Notes under the pieces: model-generated | The model's input: the letters and a program-made list of their open reading frames with translations, nothing else | What the model was told of the DNA's origin: nothing | The model's database searches: none | Translations under genes and position numbers: made by a program | DNA from: Candidatus Nitrosomaritimum khambatensis | GTDB taxonomy: Archaea > Thermoproteota > Nitrososphaeria > Nitrososphaerales > Nitrosopumilaceae | DNA length: 64,000 bases | Assembly (NCBI GenBank): GCA_011773785.1 | Contig: WVWY01000026.1 | Location: 40,668 to 104,667 of the forward strand | Reading direction: 5' to 3' | In this document: positions 1 through 10,688 of the stretch, piece after piece | Layout of the letters: each line of letters starts with the position of its first letter | How positions within the stretch are numbered: position 1 is the stretch's first letter

Positions 1-299
1 AGTTTCTTATTCATGCAAGATCTCTAGTAGCGAGGTTGTATTTGATAGATCTAGAAATGTCCTTTACATTTGTTCAATTTTTTTTAAAATTTTTGTAATT
101 TTTAAAGTAAAAGAATTGTAATATTAAAAATATTACAATAATCAAACCTTTGAAAATTTAATTTTAAAATCTTAATTCTCTGACTTGAATTAACTCCTTT
201 GCCAACATAATCAATTCAATAACAAAAACAAGCCACAGTATTTGCAATGATAGAATACAAAAGGTAATAATGAAATACTAAAAAATTGAATGATTAATC

Positions 300-734
300 A
301 TGGTGCAAGACGGATTTGCATGGGTTTATTTGGTATTTTTCTTAATTATTCCCCTTTCAAGAATTTTACCAAGGCTAGTAAGAAGATGGAAGGAAAAGAA
401 TAACCCAAGTCAAGAACAAATCACTACTCAATCATATCAAAGAGAAAATACGGACTTTGTAGAATCACCTAGATCTGAATACAAGGGAGATGTTCCCTCA
501 CGTATGAAACCCCAGTCTTTAGAAATGCTAGTTTTAGGAGAGCTGAATCGAGGGGTTAATAATTTTAACAACATACAAAAAAACTTGGGGATTGATGCTG
601 AAAAATTAGATGAGACATTGCAAAGCCTGGAGAAACAGGGCTTGATGAAGGTACAAAATAAGCAGGGTTTGTTTGGCCAAAAAATAGAACTAATTCCCAC
701 TGAAGAGGGATTTAAGAAATTTTACTCAGAATAA
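300..734 (+). CDS. Membrane-anchored protein with C-terminal winged-helix-like domain
   Basis: ORF; N-terminal hydrophobic segment, C-terminal MLVLGELNRG...LEKQGLMKVQN wHTH-like. Confidence 0.6.
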   Translation: MVQDGFAWVYLVFFLIIPLSRILPRLVRRWKEKNNPSQEQITTQSYQRENTDFVESPRSEYKGDVPSRMKPQSLEMLVLGELNRGVNNFNNIQKNLGIDAEKLDETLQSLEKQGLMKVQNKQGLFGQKIELIPTEEGFKKFYSE

Positions 735-769
735 TATAGTATAATTATAGTGAAATCCTAACAATACTA

Positions 770-1633
770 TTGTCTAAATATCAGCAACCTGCTATGCAAG
801 TGAATTTTGGAAAGGCAAAAGCAATAGTATTTGGGGCCATTATTCTAATTATCATCGGAGTGGTGGTTTCGGCCTCTGTTCAAATTGTAGATGCAGGTTA
901 TAGGGGGGTATTGCTTCATTGGAATGCCGTAGATATTACTATTCTTCCACTTGAAGAAGGTCTTCATTTTGTTGTGCCTTTTCAAGATTCAGTTGTGAAT
1001 ATGGAGGTAAGGACACTCAAATTTGTAAAGGATACATCATCGGCATCTAGAGACTTGCAAACAGTATCAACTGAAGTAACAGTAAACTATAGACCAAATC
1101 CTAATTCAGTAAATACGTTATACAAGGAAGTAGGATTAGAGTATGAAAACAGAATAATTCAACCAGCAGTTGAAGAAGTAGTAAAGCAAGTGACTGCAAG
1201 GTATAATGCTGAAGAGCTCATCACAAAAAGACCCCAAGTAAAAGCTGACATTGAGCAAGAAATTACCCAACGACTTAATGTGTATAATATCAAAACAGAT
1301 GTAATATCAATTACCGATTTTCAATTTTCGCCATTATTTGCTCAAGCCATTGAAGCAAAAGTAGAGGCAGAGCAAAAAGCACTCAAAGCAGAAAATGACT
1401 TACGTAGAATTGAAGTTGAAGCTCGACAATTAGAAGCTCAGGCAGTTGGTCTTGCAAAAGCCAACATTGCAGAGGCAAATGGTGAGGCCGAAGCAATTAA
1501 AATTATTAATCAAGCCCTTGCAGAAAATCCAAATTACTTAGAGTGGTTAAAAACCCAAGAATGGGATGGTAAGTTGCCACTAGTGGTTGGAGAGGGAGGA
1601 ACACCATTTATCTCAATCCCTGTTGCACCATAG
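770..1633 (+). CDS. SPFH/Band 7 (prohibitin-like) membrane protein
   Basis: N-terminal TM, VDAGYRGVLLHWNAVD..., long Ala/Glu coiled coil; TTG start. Confidence 0.85.
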   Translation: MSKYQQPAMQVNFGKAKAIVFGAIILIIIGVVVSASVQIVDAGYRGVLLHWNAVDITILPLEEGLHFVVPFQDSVVNMEVRTLKFVKDTSSASRDLQTVSTEVTVNYRPNPNSVNTLYKEVGLEYENRIIQPAVEEVVKQVTARYNAEELITKRPQVKADIEQEITQRLNVYNIKTDVISITDFQFSPLFAQAIEAKVEAEQKALKAENDLRRIEVEARQLEAQAVGLAKANIAEANGEAEAIKIINQALAENPNYLEWLKTQEWDGKLPLVVGEGGTPFISIPVAP

Positions 1634-1640
1634 GAAATAA

Positions 1641-1952
1641 TTAATCTGTTCTAGAGTTTTCTCTCAAAGAATCATACATTGCAAGGAATTGCTCAGGTTC
1701 TTTCTGCCTGTATTGTTTGACAAGTTGAGATATTTCTTGATTTGAAAGAGATTCGCCCTTATTTTCAAAATATTCCTTTACTATTTCAAATTGAGATTTG
1801 TCAATTCTATATTTTTGTAAAGTGTCATTTACTGACTTGTTGCTCAAATAATCAAAGATTACAAATCTGTATATCAAATATCCAGCAATGCCCAAAATTG
1901 CAACTATAGTAATTGGTATTATTACAGCAAAGGCCATATAATTAGATGGCAT
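1641..1952 (-). CDS. Small membrane protein, unknown
   Basis: ORF with N-terminal TM. Confidence 0.5.
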   Translation of the reverse strand: MPSNYMAFAVIIPITIVAILGIAGYLIYRFVIFDYLSNKSVNDTLQKYRIDKSQFEIVKEYFENKGESLSNQEISQLVKQYRQKEPEQFLAMYDSLRENSRTD

Positions 1953-1978
1953 TCTTTGTATTTCATTGTTTTTAACAA

Positions 1979-2113
1979 TTAATGGGGTTTGTTTATTGGA
2001 TGAGGAGGAGTATTCTCATCATGGCAATCACAACTACACAAATGGGTTTCGTGATTATTTAGACAATCAATACATTCGTAGTGTTTTCGTGTTTCACAAG
2101 ATCCACAAATCAT
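1979..2113 (-). CDS. 44-aa Cys/His-rich zinc-finger microprotein (MICGSCETRKHYECIDCLNNHETHLCSCDCHDENTPPHPINKPH)
   Basis: Own translation of minus strand; CxxC/CxxC/CxC pattern; not in ORF track. Confidence 0.6.
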   Translation of the reverse strand: MICGSCETRKHYECIDCLNNHETHLCSCDCHDENTPPHPINKPH

Positions 2114-2159
2114 ACCTTCTTTCAATTAGTGATTCGATAGATTTGAATTTTTTGGAGAA

Positions 2160-2819
2160 CTAGTATTTTACCTCGCTTCTTTCCAGTAATTTTTCGGTTA
2201 GTTCAACATATCCTTGAGGATCTAAGGGCTTGGCAAATTTTTTGTCCACGTTAATTAGATAAATTGAGTGAAGGCGTGCATTTAAAATGTCATCATGATT
2301 AATTGGAGGATTTTTGTAATACCGATCACATAGATCTTGTACTTTTTTAACATCATCTTTTTTCCTTGCATTTGGAGGAATTAGGAAAATTTTTGGGATG
2401 GGTATGATGCCAGTAACAGGTGTTGCCAATGAAAATTTTGCGCAATATTTGCTGTATCGTGCAATTTTACTCATAATTCGTGCAGTTAGATAATCATTAG
2501 TGTCTAATGCATGGTCAGGGGGAGTAAACCCTGTTTCAATTTCAAGTATTGTATCACCATCGCCCTTTTTTGCAAAAAGGTCACAAACAAGAATTTCTGA
2601 GACTTGTTTTTCCACCTCTACGGAATATCCATCGGCAATTAGATTTGCCGCGCAAATTAACTCTAAAACAGAATGATTAATTTTGACTAGATTTTTTTTA
2701 TACATTTCAATTAGTTGTTGCCTCACATAATTGAGTTTAGGCAAATCTTGTTCTCTAAGTTGAGTGGAAAGACTGCCAGTTACCTCATAAACATCATTTT
2801 GAAATTTTTCTAAATCCAT
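2160..2819 (-). CDS. Conserved hypothetical protein, possibly nuclease-like
   Basis: 219-aa ORF. Confidence 0.5.
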   Translation of the reverse strand: MDLEKFQNDVYEVTGSLSTQLREQDLPKLNYVRQQLIEMYKKNLVKINHSVLELICAANLIADGYSVEVEKQVSEILVCDLFAKKGDGDTILEIETGFTPPDHALDTNDYLTARIMSKIARYSKYCAKFSLATPVTGIIPIPKIFLIPPNARKKDDVKKVQDLCDRYYKNPPINHDDILNARLHSIYLINVDKKFAKPLDPQGYVELTEKLLERSEVKY

Positions 2820-2939
2820 TTGTAGATAGTTAGCCTAGTAGTTTAAGAACTACACGGGGAAAATTAATCAAAAATAATTGAAGAAAAATTAACTTTTCTT
2901 CATATCGATTCTTAACAACTCAAACCAAAATGAGGTTCC

Positions 2940-4025
2940 ATGTTCAAGAACGTGATGCTCTTAGGATTATTTGCAGTTTTGGTGCTTATCCCCCTAGTCT
3001 CAAATTCTGAGGCAAAATTATGGGATTTACAGGTTCAAGCTAATGTAGAAAATTCGCCTATTATTTCTGGAGAAAGACCAATTGTTTCAGGTGTAGTTAC
3101 TGATCATGCATCAAATCCAGTATACAAAGCAACAGTCAATGTAAAATCCCAATCCATGTCTATTTTTACAACAACTAGTCAGTCAGGAGAATTTAGTGTT
3201 GAGCTTGGAAAACATGAAAGAATTCCAGGAAATTACATTGTTACTGTTTCTGTTTCAACCTTGGATGGGAAAACAGGTATGACAACCACCCAATTCCAAG
3301 TGAAAGGAGAACTTTCGCCAACAACTGTAACAAACGCTAAACTATCAACACCCCAAGCGCAAAAATATCTAAATTCCAATCCTGAAGATTTTGCTAAAAA
3401 TCCCATAGGCCTTATGCTATACAACTATTATCAAAAATTATACCAAGAATATCTTGAAGAGCAGCAAATCAGCAATCAAATTACTCAAGAACAACAATAT
3501 CAAAAGCAACAACAAGATATTGCAAAAGGACTAAGAATCCAGGCTATAGAAGAGTTTAAACCAAAACCGGGAATTTTTTCAGGTCCACAATATGAAAATT
3601 ATGTCAATAATCTAAACGACGAGGTAAAAGATGTGGTTGTTGAACACTTGGAGTTTACAAAAAATTTGTTTTATGAAGCCCAGCAGATAAGAAATGAAAT
3701 TATTGAAAATGGTGGTAGTCCCAAAGAAGCTCACCAAGCATACCTGGAAAAACTAAGTACAAGTAGAGATATGATAGAAAATTATCAAAAAGAACCAGAG
3801 ATTTCTGCTGAAACTGAACAAAATGTAGTAGAAAATGAGCCTACAGAAATTCAAAATCTCGCAACAGACGAGAATGTTGATGCAGAGTCATCAATACTAG
3901 TTAACGTAAACGGAGTAATGTTGGAAGTAGATTACAATGACTCCATATTTGTAGTGGAGGTAAATGGCCAAGTTTTACAATTCACAGTCCAAGATGGAAA
4001 ATTAATCCAAATTAACTCTGATTAG
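2940..4025 (+). CDS. Secreted protein with carboxypeptidase-regulatory-like/Ig-like N-domain
   Basis: Signal peptide; PIVSGVVTDHASNPVYKATVNVKS...GEFSVEL. Confidence 0.6.
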   Translation: MFKNVMLLGLFAVLVLIPLVSNSEAKLWDLQVQANVENSPIISGERPIVSGVVTDHASNPVYKATVNVKSQSMSIFTTTSQSGEFSVELGKHERIPGNYIVTVSVSTLDGKTGMTTTQFQVKGELSPTTVTNAKLSTPQAQKYLNSNPEDFAKNPIGLMLYNYYQKLYQEYLEEQQISNQITQEQQYQKQQQDIAKGLRIQAIEEFKPKPGIFSGPQYENYVNNLNDEVKDVVVEHLEFTKNLFYEAQQIRNEIIENGGSPKEAHQAYLEKLSTSRDMIENYQKEPEISAETEQNVVENEPTEIQNLATDENVDAESSILVNVNGVMLEVDYNDSIFVVEVNGQVLQFTVQDGKLIQINSD

Positions 4026-4064
4026 AAATCAAGAATCAAACAATAATTTGAAAAGAGAATTATT

Positions 4065-4643
4065 TTATTCAAAAGATTTTATCATTTCAATAATTTCTCC
4101 TAAAAGTACATCATCTGGATTTACAAAGAATGTTCCAAGAGTTGCTATTGTGATTAAGGTAATTGCGCCAATTATTCTAATCATCATATCTCGTTTGTTA
4201 TGCTTTTTTTGTTCTTTTGCCAAACCATCAAGAACAGTTTTTGCAATTTTTTTTGTTAGGTCTTGATCATCTATTGTAGTATCTCGTTTTATTGGATTTA
4301 GATTGATATCGCTTACAAACGGAAAGTTTTTCGCTTTGCATTCTTGGCAATCGATGTTTCTTTTAGTAAGTTTAAACAAAACCCCCAAAAAGAATGCAGA
4401 ATATACTGCAACTATACTTAGAAAAGGAATCAAATCACCTTGAACAAAAAGATACCCATAAACTAAAACAAAAAATCCCAAAGGAGGAACGATAAAAATA
4501 AAATTCTGCTTTGCACGATTTGATTGGAAACTTCGATTTTTGTAGCTATGAAGCTTCAATGAACCACAATTAGAACAATGTTTTAGAGGACAAACTTGTG
4601 CAGTGTCATTATATTCTGTTTGACATAATGGGCACTTTTGCAT
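4065..4643 (-). CDS. Zinc-ribbon membrane protein
   Basis: CPLCQTEY...CSNCG, two TM segments. Confidence 0.55.
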   Translation of the reverse strand: MQKCPLCQTEYNDTAQVCPLKHCSNCGSLKLHSYKNRSFQSNRAKQNFIFIVPPLGFFVLVYGYLFVQGDLIPFLSIVAVYSAFFLGVLFKLTKRNIDCQECKAKNFPFVSDINLNPIKRDTTIDDQDLTKKIAKTVLDGLAKEQKKHNKRDMMIRIIGAITLITIATLGTFFVNPDDVLLGEIIEMIKSFE

Positions 4644-4775
4644 TTTTTCCCTTAGCTTTGTCTCCTTTAAGAGACTTGTTGAGATACAATTTTTATGAAT
4701 TCAGTCATAATTTACGCACAAAATTAGGTCTAAAAAGAAAGATTCAATTTTCCACAAATAATAGGAATTATCAAA

Positions 4776-5129
4776 TTGCCCAAATCAAAATCAGGAATAG
4801 TCTATCATAAATCCTCATGCATTACTTGCAAAAGAACCCTAGATGAAATAGATAGAATGAAGATGGACATAGAAAAAAGAGATTTTTTCAAAGACCCTTT
4901 TACTGAAGAGGAATTAAAAAAAATCATCAAGATTGTTGGAAAATCCCCCTATGAAATGCTAAGAAAACGGGACAAAATGTACAAGGAACTAGGATTAGAA
5001 GACAAAAAACCATCAGACAGTCAGATAATAAAGCTCATGGTAAAATATCCAGGATTAATTCAACGACCTATCATAATTAAAAAAAATATGGCAACAGTAG
5101 GAAAAGCAGATTTGAAAAAATTAAAGTAA
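4776..5129 (+). CDS. ArsC/Spx-family thioredoxin-fold protein
   Basis: YHKSSCITCKRTLDEI...RPIIIKK...VGK pattern of ArsC family. Confidence 0.8.
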   Translation: MPKSKSGIVYHKSSCITCKRTLDEIDRMKMDIEKRDFFKDPFTEEELKKIIKIVGKSPYEMLRKRDKMYKELGLEDKKPSDSQIIKLMVKYPGLIQRPIIIKKNMATVGKADLKKLK

Positions 5130-5131
5130 TT

Positions 5132-5377
5132 TTACTCTTCTTTTTTAAAAATTCGAACAGCTTCCAAATGAGAACAATTAGCTTTTAGGCCCTTTCCGTG
5201 ATGGAATTTATAGAAATTTTTGAAACCTGGACATTCACATGAATCAGAAGTTACAAAGTAGGATTTGTCAGGATCAGAAGAAGATTTTATTTGATAAAGG
5301 TCATCATCTATTTTTTTCACCCCGCTAGTTTCAACAAGTTTTTTTGCCTTTTTTATGGTGCTTGCACTCATAATCAA
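5132..5377 (-). CDS. SWIM zinc-finger-like small protein
   Basis: CECPGFKNF...CSHLEAV (CxCx(n)CxH). Confidence 0.6.
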   Translation of the reverse strand: MIMSASTIKKAKKLVETSGVKKIDDDLYQIKSSSDPDKSYFVTSDSCECPGFKNFYKFHHGKGLKANCSHLEAVRIFKKEE

Positions 5378-5389
5378 ATTTTTGTAAAG

Positions 5390-5689
5390 TTATTTTTTAT
5401 TCTTTATTTTTTTCATTACTTCAGACCAATTATCACCAGTTGCTTTCCCTTGAGCTAAGGCATTTTCATAAAGCAGCTCCATAGTCCATGCAATAATTTC
5501 TCCCCAGATGGCCTTTAACGACTCATCGTCAGTCCACAGAACACTTGTTTTTACAGCATTCATCGCCAGTATGTTGGTTGCATTTTTTTGAGGATTTTTG
5601 TTCCATTTTTCTATGACTCTGTCGCAAAAATCCAAAATATCTTGCTTAGTTAGAGCCAATTTATCAGGCTCAAAACTGGTCTTTTTCAA
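5390..5689 (-). CDS. Hypothetical protein
   Basis: 99-aa ORF. Confidence 0.45.
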   Translation of the reverse strand: MKKTSFEPDKLALTKQDILDFCDRVIEKWNKNPQKNATNILAMNAVKTSVLWTDDESLKAIWGEIIAWTMELLYENALAQGKATGDNWSEVMKKIKNKK

Positions 5690-5842
5690 TAGAATTTCTT
5701 CTGGTTTGTACTAAATTAGATTTTTCTTTATTCTCATCATCGATGTTATATTTTGTTCCAAAAAGGTATGAAATTATTAATAAACTAATTCAGATCTTCA
5801 GTTTAATCAATTGTTATAAACTGAGATTTTTATTCCAAGTTA

Positions 5843-6895
5843 TTGGGATTAAAAAAATTCGTTGCGACAAGAATTGTCACAATGTTTGGGGTTTTAATGG
5901 TGACCTTGCTTCTTACTATTTCTCTTGTGGGATCAAATATGGATACCATCCTCAAGCAAGGAGTTGCATACCAAGTAAGAACTGAGATTACCAGTGATCC
6001 TACAATTGCAAGCAGTTTCTCATCCACAGAAGAATTTGACGCATACATACAAAATCAAATTGAACTTGCCACAGAAGTTTTAGGACTAGATGAGCCGTGG
6101 TATTCACCGCAAAGAATTGGTTTGACTATGTACAAGATACTTTTACTTGATTTTGGTAATGCCACTTTCCTTACAAGTGACGCTGGCTCACCAGACGTCA
6201 GAGAAATTATTTTTGAAAAACTTCCCCGAACCATTTTACTTTTCACAACAGCAACAATAATCATTTCAGTAATCGGAATTTTCCTAGGAGCCCTATCAGG
6301 AAGTAAAGTGGGATCTGTAGTAGATAGAATAACTTCAAGTTTTGCGATAATTAGTTCAAGTTTTCCAGTATGGTGGATTGGAATGATAATGATTTTTGTT
6401 TTTGCGTTTATGTATCAAATTTTTCCAGCAAGAGCAACGCCTCCAATTCCTGCATCGGATCCAAACTACTTTTTTTCCTTGTTATACCACATGACTCTTC
6501 CCCTCATTACAATCGTAATGATTGGTTTTGGTGCATGGGCATATTTGGTAAGAAATTTCATGGTAGGAATTATGCAAGAAGACTTTATCATGTCAAAAAA
6601 AGTCATTGGTATTAGCAAAAAGAAGATAATTTACACTCACGCCTTAAAAAACGCCGCACCACCCATAGTAACAATTCTAGCCCTTAGTCTTTCAGGCTCA
6701 CTAGGAGGAGCAATAATCACAGAGGCAGTTTTTGATTGGCCGGGCATGGGCAGATTATATTTTGAGGCAATAACAGTGATGGATTTGCCAGTAATTATTG
6801 GTGCAACCTACATTTTGACAGTATTTTTCTTGGTTAGTATTTTCATTGCAGATTTACTTTATGGATACTTTGACCCAAGAGTGAGGACAGCTTAA
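5843..6895 (+). CDS. ABC transporter permease, DppB/OppB family
   Basis: TM-rich; EAVFDWPGMGRLYFEAI motif near C-terminus. Confidence 0.85.
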   Translation: MGLKKFVATRIVTMFGVLMVTLLLTISLVGSNMDTILKQGVAYQVRTEITSDPTIASSFSSTEEFDAYIQNQIELATEVLGLDEPWYSPQRIGLTMYKILLLDFGNATFLTSDAGSPDVREIIFEKLPRTILLFTTATIIISVIGIFLGALSGSKVGSVVDRITSSFAIISSSFPVWWIGMIMIFVFAFMYQIFPARATPPIPASDPNYFFSLLYHMTLPLITIVMIGFGAWAYLVRNFMVGIMQEDFIMSKKVIGISKKKIIYTHALKNAAPPIVTILALSLSGSLGGAIITEAVFDWPGMGRLYFEAITVMDLPVIIGATYILTVFFLVSIFIADLLYGYFDPRVRTA

Positions 6896-8259
6896 TGAGT
6901 ATATCTCCTCAAGAAATAAAAAATGAGTTTGTTAGAAGTAGGGTAGGAATAGCTGGCCTTTCAATTTTAGGAATTCTTATCTTGGTTTCAATTACTGCAA
7001 TGGTTGCCATTCCAAGTGAGACATTTAGTCAGTGGAACAACCCAAGCAATTGGATTTCATATCCCAAAGTAGCAATTCCAGTATGGGTTAATCTGTTTTT
7101 AATTGAAAAAATTCCAGAACACAAAATTTTACAAAACCCTGTTGAAAAGATTGAAACTTCAGGGGACATATCTTTGGTATCTCATCAATTTGGTTTTTCT
7201 TTTGATTATGATGATTTTCCTAATGATTTCATTTACGAATTTTCTGCAAAATATTCTGGTTCTCCTCTTTTACAAATTTCAGTAATCAGACCAGATGGAA
7301 AGACATTAAATTTGGTATCAACCTCTTTGCCTTATTCCAACACAGAAACAATGCATACTGAAAGAGTATTTTCGACAGATGATTCAATAAGAAAGAATTT
7401 GTTTTTACAATCAGATGAATTTGATTTTTCATTAAATAGATTGTCAGCTGAAGACATTGTATTTGCAGAGTCAAATTCCCATAAACCACTAAAAGGAAAC
7501 TATCTATTCATTGTTAATTTGTATGGAGTTAATTCAGAAAATCAAATTTCAGATTCAACTCTAACTATCGGAGGAAAGGCATTTGGAATTATGGGAACAG
7601 ATGAGTTAAGAAGAGACTTGGCAATTGGTTTGCTCTGGGGGACTCCGTTAGCCTTATTCATAGGCATAGTAGTGGCAATAGCCTCAGTCGCAATGGGTTT
7701 GGTTTATGGAGTGTATGCGGGCTACAGAGGTAAAAAGACCGACGAGGTAATGATGAGATTCAATGACGTCATCTATGCCCTTCCTGCCCTACCATTTTTG
7801 ATCATCCTTTCTGTGACCATAAGTAACAGCATTTTTCTTATGATTGGATTTTTAACCATTTTTGGATGGGTTGGCGTAGCCAAGGTTTCTAGAAGTATGG
7901 CACTTCAGATCAAAACTCGAGGATATATTGATGCTGCAGAAATGATGGGGCAGAAAAAATCAAAAATTATTCTACGGCATATTTTACCACAGTTACTTCC
8001 ATACGCATTTGCAAGTATAGCCATATCCGTTCCAGCCGCAATCACAACTGAAGCGGGTTTGAGTTTTCTTGGACTAGGAGATCCGTCATTTCCAACATGG
8101 GGCCAAATTTTACACGACGCCAATGTTTTTGGAGCTGCCTCAAGAGGATTATGGTGGTGGATAATGCCACCAGGTGTGATGATAGCAATTACGGGACTAG
8201 CCTTTGTCTTTATAGGAAATGCACTTGATGTTATTGTAAATCCAAAACTACGAAGATAG
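6895..8259 (+). CDS. ABC transporter permease, DppC/OppC family, with long insert after first TM
   Basis: GTDELRRDLAIGLLWG ... TTEAGLSFLGLGDPSFPTWGQIL; ~170-aa insertion. Confidence 0.85.
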   Translation: MSISPQEIKNEFVRSRVGIAGLSILGILILVSITAMVAIPSETFSQWNNPSNWISYPKVAIPVWVNLFLIEKIPEHKILQNPVEKIETSGDISLVSHQFGFSFDYDDFPNDFIYEFSAKYSGSPLLQISVIRPDGKTLNLVSTSLPYSNTETMHTERVFSTDDSIRKNLFLQSDEFDFSLNRLSAEDIVFAESNSHKPLKGNYLFIVNLYGVNSENQISDSTLTIGGKAFGIMGTDELRRDLAIGLLWGTPLALFIGIVVAIASVAMGLVYGVYAGYRGKKTDEVMMRFNDVIYALPALPFLIILSVTISNSIFLMIGFLTIFGWVGVAKVSRSMALQIKTRGYIDAAEMMGQKKSKIILRHILPQLLPYAFASIAISVPAAITTEAGLSFLGLGDPSFPTWGQILHDANVFGAASRGLWWWIMPPGVMIAITGLAFVFIGNALDVIVNPKLRR

Positions 8260-8574
8260 TCAATTGTTCAATTCAAATTTTCTAATGACATCTAAAGTAG
8301 AGTCATTAAGTTTTATTGTATAAGTTGCCATGCTAGGGTCTTGAGATTCTGATAGAGTTTCAGCAAATTTCTTCTTTTCAGGATCAATTGAATCGCTTTC
8401 ACTAACACATAACGGAAATTTTTTCATTGAGATATTTTGATTTTGGAGATATTCAATGAATTTTTTGTAATTTTGAGGTTCATTCCATTGTTGGCTCTTT
8501 TCTTGGCGCGACCCAATCCAGATATCGACAGAATTTTGATAAATTACCTTTTTTCGTAGATCGTCTAATGACAT
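8260..8574 (-). CDS. Small conserved protein, unknown
   Basis: MSLDDLRKKVIYQNSVDIWIG...; likely start internal to the tracked ORF. Confidence 0.45.
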   Translation of the reverse strand: MSLDDLRKKVIYQNSVDIWIGSRQEKSQQWNEPQNYKKFIEYLQNQNISMKKFPLCVSESDSIDPEKKKFAETLSESQDPSMATYTIKLNDSTLDVIRKFELNN

Positions 8575-8581
8575 TGCAGAA

Positions 8582-8896
8582 TTAAAAATCTGCTCTTTGC
8601 ATCTTAGAACCACATCTAGGACATGAACCGCCACTATGTTTGCTATTACAAACTAGGCATACGTAACGTACTTTGGCGTTGCCCCCGCCACCTCCAAAGA
8701 AACCTCCGCCGGTACCGGTTCCACCACCATATCCGCCCATACGACTCATGGCGCGTCTGCGTAAAAGCAATGGGAATACAATGAAGATTCCTAAAGCAGC
8801 AGCTAAACCATAGGGGAATGGCAAAATCATTTGCAAACCGATGCTAATAGCTAAAGAGGCAAATAAGAAAATCAAGTAAGTTTTGAAACTAAACAA
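8582..8896 (-). CDS. Membrane protein with Gly-rich linker and C-terminal zinc ribbon
   Basis: Two TM, GGYGGGTGTGGGFFGGGGG, CLVCNSKHSGGSCPRCGSK. Confidence 0.65.
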   Translation of the reverse strand: MFSFKTYLIFLFASLAISIGLQMILPFPYGLAAALGIFIVFPLLLRRRAMSRMGGYGGGTGTGGGFFGGGGGNAKVRYVCLVCNSKHSGGSCPRCGSKMQRADF

Positions 8897-8977
8897 TTCA
8901 TTGAGAATACCTTTAAAATCCTTATAAAGTTTTGTCAGTATTTATCAAATTACCATCATAAATTAAAAAAAATCATA

Positions 8978-9376
8978 TCAAATAATTTCTAAGGGAATTG
9001 AATTTCCTTTGCTATCCCATGCAAAAATATCATCATCTCCATATGGGTGTTGCACAATTATTGAAACAAGACCAAAAAAATTATGCAAATCAGTAAGGGA
9101 TGGTTCTGCTGAGCCACTTGGGTGCGAATGAACAATTCCCACATAGCTCATATCAAAAGGCAAAAAGGAATGTGGAAATCCCGCAAAGGTAGGTCCAGTA
9201 TGACTAAATGGAGGAATAACTAGACCGTCAATTGTAATATTTCCTTTTTTGGATTTTCCTTTGAGAATAAGGATGCTTTCATTTGGATGTTTAATTTTGC
9301 AATAAGATGAGATGCTATCCACAACATCTTGTTTTAATGAAACCCGCCGTTCATAGGATTTTTTCTTAAAAATCAC
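8978..9376 (-). CDS. JAMM/MPN-domain metalloprotease-like protein
   Basis: VGIVHSHPSGSAEPSLTDLHNF = HxHPSG...S..D JAMM motif. Confidence 0.8.
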   Translation of the reverse strand: MIFKKKSYERRVSLKQDVVDSISSYCKIKHPNESILILKGKSKKGNITIDGLVIPPFSHTGPTFAGFPHSFLPFDMSYVGIVHSHPSGSAEPSLTDLHNFFGLVSIIVQHPYGDDDIFAWDSKGNSIPLEII

Positions 9377-9407
9377 AAAAAGAATTCCTTTACAATACTA
9401 ATTAATT

Positions 9408-10688
9408 TTAAGATGTTCGAACCACAGTATAGTCCGTATTGGAAAACCTCTTTAATTTTCCTTGAATTTCAGAAATCTTTCTGGGGATACTTGCTTTGTT
9501 TTCTTCAATATCTTTTTTAAAAGAAGAGATTTTGGATTCCAGGTCTTTTTGTTGATTGGCCTCTTTTTCTACCTCACTGTTTAGTTGTGATAGCTGGGTA
9601 TTATCAAAACTTGCCAATTTGTTTTGAAATTCTTTCTTTTTGTCTTCAAATTCCTTTACTTTGGTTATAAAAGAATCAAGGGATTCTTCAGTTTCTGTTA
9701 GATGACTCATGGACTTTTCAATGTCTTTCACAGAAATTGAACCTGATGAAATGCCTTTTCTTACATTTTCTAAAATTACAAGAATTGAATCCTGGTTTTT
9801 AGATTCCAACACATCTAAAGGAGAATTGATTAGTTGAGAGAGGAGTGATTTTTGCTCCTTATCCAAAGAAGATGCATACTCATAACGGCTCAGGGGCCTT
9901 GAGATTTTAGTAAATTGAGAATCAATTTGGCTTTTTATTTGATTTTTACCTTGTTTAAATTCAGAAAATTCTTGATTTAATTTTAAAAATTCTTTATAAT
10001 CTGAAGAAGATTTGATTGTTTCAATAGATTTTTGATTATTTTGAATTTTGTCTTTTAATGAATTTATTGAATCTTCAAATTCCTGTATTCTTTTGTTTTT
10101 GTTTACAATTTCTGAATCTAAATTCGATATGTCTTGTAAAAGTTGAGTGATTTCATCAGAGGATACTTTAGAGTCTTGAAAATTATTAATCAATCTTTCA
10201 ATTTCTTTACTGTTTGAATTCATTACCGACAAAATTTCTTTTAGTTTTTCAGCATACTTTTTTGCAAAAATATGAATAACTCTTGTTTGGCGTCCTAAAA
10301 CATCACCAATTTTTTTTAGTTTCTGATTAAGAGTATTGCTCATTTCAGAAATATTATCAATAGAAGAAATATCAGGTAAATCTGTTGCCTCTTTTTTTAT
10401 TACCTCGATTACTTGCTTTTTTCCCCTTACAACAATTATTCTTAGATGTTTATCAATGTCATCAACTTTTAGATCATCTTTTTCAAGTTCTCTGATGATT
10501 CCTGCAAGCTCTTTGATTAAAGGAGAAACCTGATTTCTAAGGGATTTTATTTCAGCCAAAGTTTGAGTATTTCTTAATTTTAACAAATCCTGCGTGACTT
10601 TTCCAACTTCAGATAACTGAATTTCTTTTTTACTGGGAATTTCTTTGGGAATTTCTTTTTCCTTCTTTTTTCCCCAACCAAATACCAT
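9408..10688 (-). CDS. Long coiled-coil protein
   Basis: 426 aa, extended heptad-rich regions. Confidence 0.6.
   Translation of the reverse strand: MVFGWGKKKEKEIPKEIPSKKEIQLSEVGKVTQDLLKLRNTQTLAEIKSLRNQVSPLIKELAGIIRELEKDDLKVDDIDKHLRIIVVRGKKQVIEVIKKEATDLPDISSIDNISEMSNTLNQKLKKIGDVLGRQTRVIHIFAKKYAEKLKEILSVMNSNSKEIERLINNFQDSKVSSDEITQLLQDISNLDSEIVNKNKRIQEFEDSINSLKDKIQNNQKSIETIKSSSDYKEFLKLNQEFSEFKQGKNQIKSQIDSQFTKISRPLSRYEYASSLDKEQKSLLSQLINSPLDVLESKNQDSILVILENVRKGISSGSISVKDIEKSMSHLTETEESLDSFITKVKEFEDKKKEFQNKLASFDNTQLSQLNSEVEKEANQQKDLESKISSFKKDIEENKASIPRKISEIQGKLKRFSNTDYTVVRTS

Noticed and set aside
1966-2163. + strand ORF in track
   Set aside because: Antisense to a convincing Cys/His zinc-finger ORF (1979..2113 -).
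4048-4266. + strand 72-aa ORF
   Set aside because: Antisense to 4065..4643 zinc-ribbon membrane protein.
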